A stretch of 6,495 bases of DNA. Source: Pseudomonadota bacterium (GTDB lineage: Bacteria > BMS3Abin14). The stretch spans positions 1 through 6,495 of the forward strand of contig JAFGWO010000251.1 in assembly GCA_016937135.1 (NCBI GenBank), read 5' to 3'. The position numbers were made by a program, and so were the translations under genes. Each line of letters opens with the position of its first letter. Position 1 is the stretch's first letter. Positions 1 through 6,495 of this stretch are shown here, in pieces. A model generated the notes under the pieces. That model did no database searches, had not been told where the DNA came from, and saw only the letters and a program-made list of their open reading frames with translations.

Positions 1-5769
<5,769 letters not shown>

Positions 5770-5774
5770 AATCT

Positions 5775-5780
5775 CACCTC
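5775..5780 (-). promoter_or_regulatory. Ribosome binding site of rpoB
   Basis: GAGGTG on the minus strand, 5 nt before the ATG whose first base is 5769. It is a shorter match to the Shine-Dalgarno consensus than the sites of rplL (AAGGAGG) and rpoC (GGAGG). It supports the chosen start. Confidence 0.8.
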
Positions 5781-5802
5781 ATAAAAGAAAGGAATCGCTG
5801 CC

Positions 5803-5818
5803 TTTTCCAACCGGAAAA
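5803..5818 (-). promoter_or_regulatory. Small A/U-rich hairpin in rplL-rpoB spacer
   Basis: In the mRNA UUUUCC pairs with GGAAAA across the loop GGUU (6 bp, perfect). It follows the large hairpin at 5826-5853 by 7 nt and precedes the rpoB ribosome binding site by 22 nt. The stem is weak, so its biological role is uncertain. Its 5' arm is the only U-rich run just downstream of the large hairpin, so pairing here could compete with any terminator function. Confidence 0.4.
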
Positions 5819-5825
5819 TCAGACC

Positions 5826-5853
5826 GGAGGGGACCCTTTGCCGGGTCCCCTCC
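5826..5853 (-). terminator. Strong hairpin between rplL and rpoB, likely attenuator or processing site
   Basis: A perfect 11-bp inverted repeat: GGAGGGGACCC, loop GGCAAA, GGGUCCCCUCC in the mRNA. It begins 20 nt after the rplL stop. The first U run downstream (UUUU at 5815-5818) is 7 nt past the stem, so it is not a textbook intrinsic terminator. In E. coli the equivalent spacer holds a partial terminator and an RNase III cut site that lower rpoBC expression relative to the ribosomal protein genes. Position and stem strength support the same role here by analogy. A U tract is also missing on the plus strand, where the stem is followed by TGAAAAA. Confidence 0.65.
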
Positions 5854-5873
5854 TGAAAAACCTTGAACGACCT

Positions 5874-6251
5874 TTATTTTACCTCGACCTGGGCGCCCAC
5901 CTCTTCCAGCTGCTTCTTGGCGTCCTCGGCTTCATCCTTCGAAACCCCTTCCTTTACCGTGTTCGGAGCGCCGTCCACGAGATCCTTGGCCTCCTTGAGG
6001 CCAAGGCCGGTGAGGGCGCGGACTACCTTGATGACCTTGATTTTTTCGGCTCCCACCCCGGCGAGGATGACGTTAAATTCGGTTTTTTCCTCCTCCGCGA
6101 CGGCGGCGGCTCCGGGCATCGCGGCAACGGCCACGGGGGCAGCGGCGGAAACTCCGAATTTCTCCTCAAGCTCCTTCACAAACTCAGCCATCTCGAGAAC
6201 CGTCATGTTCTCGATAAAGGCAATAACATCTTCCTTCTGAATGTTTGCCAT
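5874..6251 (-). CDS. rplL: 50S ribosomal protein L7/L12, complete
   Basis: Multicopy stalk protein of the large ribosomal subunit, present as dimers on L10; it recruits and stimulates the translational GTPases (EF-Tu, EF-G, IF2, RF3). 125 aa, close to the family's usual 120-130. Three parts are clear: the N-terminal dimerisation and L10-binding helices (about 1-34, including [19 protein letters not shown]), an Ala/Pro/Val-rich flexible hinge (about 35-57), and the globular C-terminal factor-binding domain (58-125) with the conserved [20 protein letters not shown] stretch. The start is the ATG at 6251, which gives the standard [13 protein letters not shown] N-terminus and has AAGGAGG 9 nt upstream. 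It lies 50 nt after rplJ, as usual for this operon. Acidic, as expected for the family. No anomaly seen. Confidence 0.99.
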   Translation of the reverse strand: MANIQKEDVIAFIENMTVLEMAEFVKELEEKFGVSAAAPVAVAAMPGAAAVAEEEKTEFNVILAGVGAEKIKVIKVVRALTGLGLKEAKDLVDGAPNTVKEGVSKDEAEDAKKQLEEVGAQVEVK

Positions 6252-6301
6252 GGTTCTTTTCCTCCTTGAAAGTCCTTTCAGGGACTGGTTTTTTCAGTAA
6301 T
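6252..6301 (-). promoter_or_regulatory. rplJ-rplL spacer with small palindrome
   Basis: The 50-nt spacer holds two overlapping, mutually exclusive inverted repeats in the mRNA: AGUCC/GGACU with loop CUGAAA (6271-6286) and UGAAA/UUUCA with loop GGAC (6268-6281). Both end at or just before the rplL Shine-Dalgarno. The stems are only 5 bp, so stable folding is doubtful. No promoter-like sequence is evident. Confidence 0.35.
6261..6267 (-). promoter_or_regulatory. Strong ribosome binding site of rplL
   Basis: AAGGAGG on the minus strand with a 9-nt A-rich spacer to the ATG. It is the longest Shine-Dalgarno match in the window. That fits the need to make several L7/L12 copies per L10 from one message, though this link is an inference. 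Confidence 0.85.
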
Positions 6302-6495
6302 TTAAGCCGCCTCTTTGTTTCGCCGGATGGCATCGAGCACCCGTACGAAACTGCCCGGGATCTCGGCCAGCGTGCGCACGAAATTCGTCGCGGGCGCATT
6401 CATGGAGGCCAGGGCCTTTGCGAGAAGGGTGTCCCTGTCGGGCAGTTCAGCCAGCTGTTTGACCTCATCCAGGCTGATCAGCCGTCCGGACAGGA
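6302..6495 (-). CDS. rplJ: 50S ribosomal protein L10, C-terminal 63 residues (5' part outside window)
   Basis: L10 anchors L7/L12 dimers to the 50S subunit and, in E. coli, represses translation of its own operon by binding the mRNA leader (which would lie upstream, outside this window). The minus strand reads in frame from 6493 to the TAA at 6302; two bases of a split codon remain at 6494-6495. The translated tail shows the family's C-terminal pattern: [20 protein letters not shown], then [20 protein letters not shown], then [16 protein letters not shown]. The last long helix binds L7/L12 dimers in the family. Identification rests on these motifs and on position directly before rplL. About a third of the usual 170-180 residues is present; truncation is by the window edge and not by mutation. 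Confidence 0.96.
   Translation of the reverse strand, partial: LSGRLISLDEVKQLAELPDRDTLLAKALASMNAPATNFVRTLAEIPGSFVRVLDAIRRNKEAA

Noticed and set aside
5781..5813. Possible internal promoter before rpoB (TTGGAA, 18-nt gap, TTTTAT)
   Set aside because: Both boxes match the sigma-70 consensus poorly, and the start site would fall at about the rpoB Shine-Dalgarno. Nothing else supports it.
5838..6269. Plus-strand open frames opposite rplL
   Set aside because: They mirror or shift the clear rplL coding frame and show no independent motif.
6184..6399. 71-codon minus-strand frame spanning the rplJ end and rplL start
   Set aside because: It is out of frame with the well-supported C-terminus of L10 and N-terminus of L7/L12 and crosses the spacer.

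Overview
This window is a core-genome segment: the 3' part of the bacterial rplJ-rplL-rpoB-rpoC operon (large-subunit ribosomal proteins L10 and L7/L12, then the beta and beta' subunits of RNA polymerase). All four genes lie on the minus strand, so transcription runs from high to low coordinates. The order in the mRNA is rplJ (only its last 63 codons, entering at 6495), rplL (complete, 125 aa), rpoB (complete, 1392 aa) and rpoC (first 506 codons, leaving at base 1). No plus-strand gene, RNA gene, mobile element, CRISPR array or foreign insertion is supported.

The organism is a GC-rich bacterium. The beta subunit is of the long kind (1392 aa; E. coli has 1342), with both large lineage-specific insertions that E. 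coli carries. Together with the beta' N-terminus and the L7/L12 sequence, this suggests a proteobacterium-like lineage. My best guess from memory of these families is a Deltaproteobacteria/Desulfobacterota relative, held with moderate to low confidence because no search was possible.

Layout, high to low coordinates: rplJ 3' end (6302-6495); a 50-nt spacer with a small palindrome and a strong Shine-Dalgarno; rplL (5874-6251); a 104-nt spacer with a perfect 11-bp GC-rich hairpin and a smaller hairpin, placed where E. coli has its rplL-rpoB attenuator; rpoB (1591-5769); a 72-nt spacer in which the 50 nt after the rpoB stop fold into two abutting hairpins; rpoC (1-1518, truncated by the window). 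No stretch above 300 bases lacks a gene.

The gene products work together. L10 is the base of the ribosomal stalk and carries several copies of L7/L12, which recruit the GTPase translation factors. Beta and beta' form the catalytic body of RNA polymerase. The need for more L7/L12 than polymerase explains why a partial terminator or processing site between rplL and rpoB is expected. I found no undescribed system. The points worth a second look are the structured intergenic spacers, a small in-frame repeat inside rpoB, and a very long antisense open frame that is best explained by codon choice.
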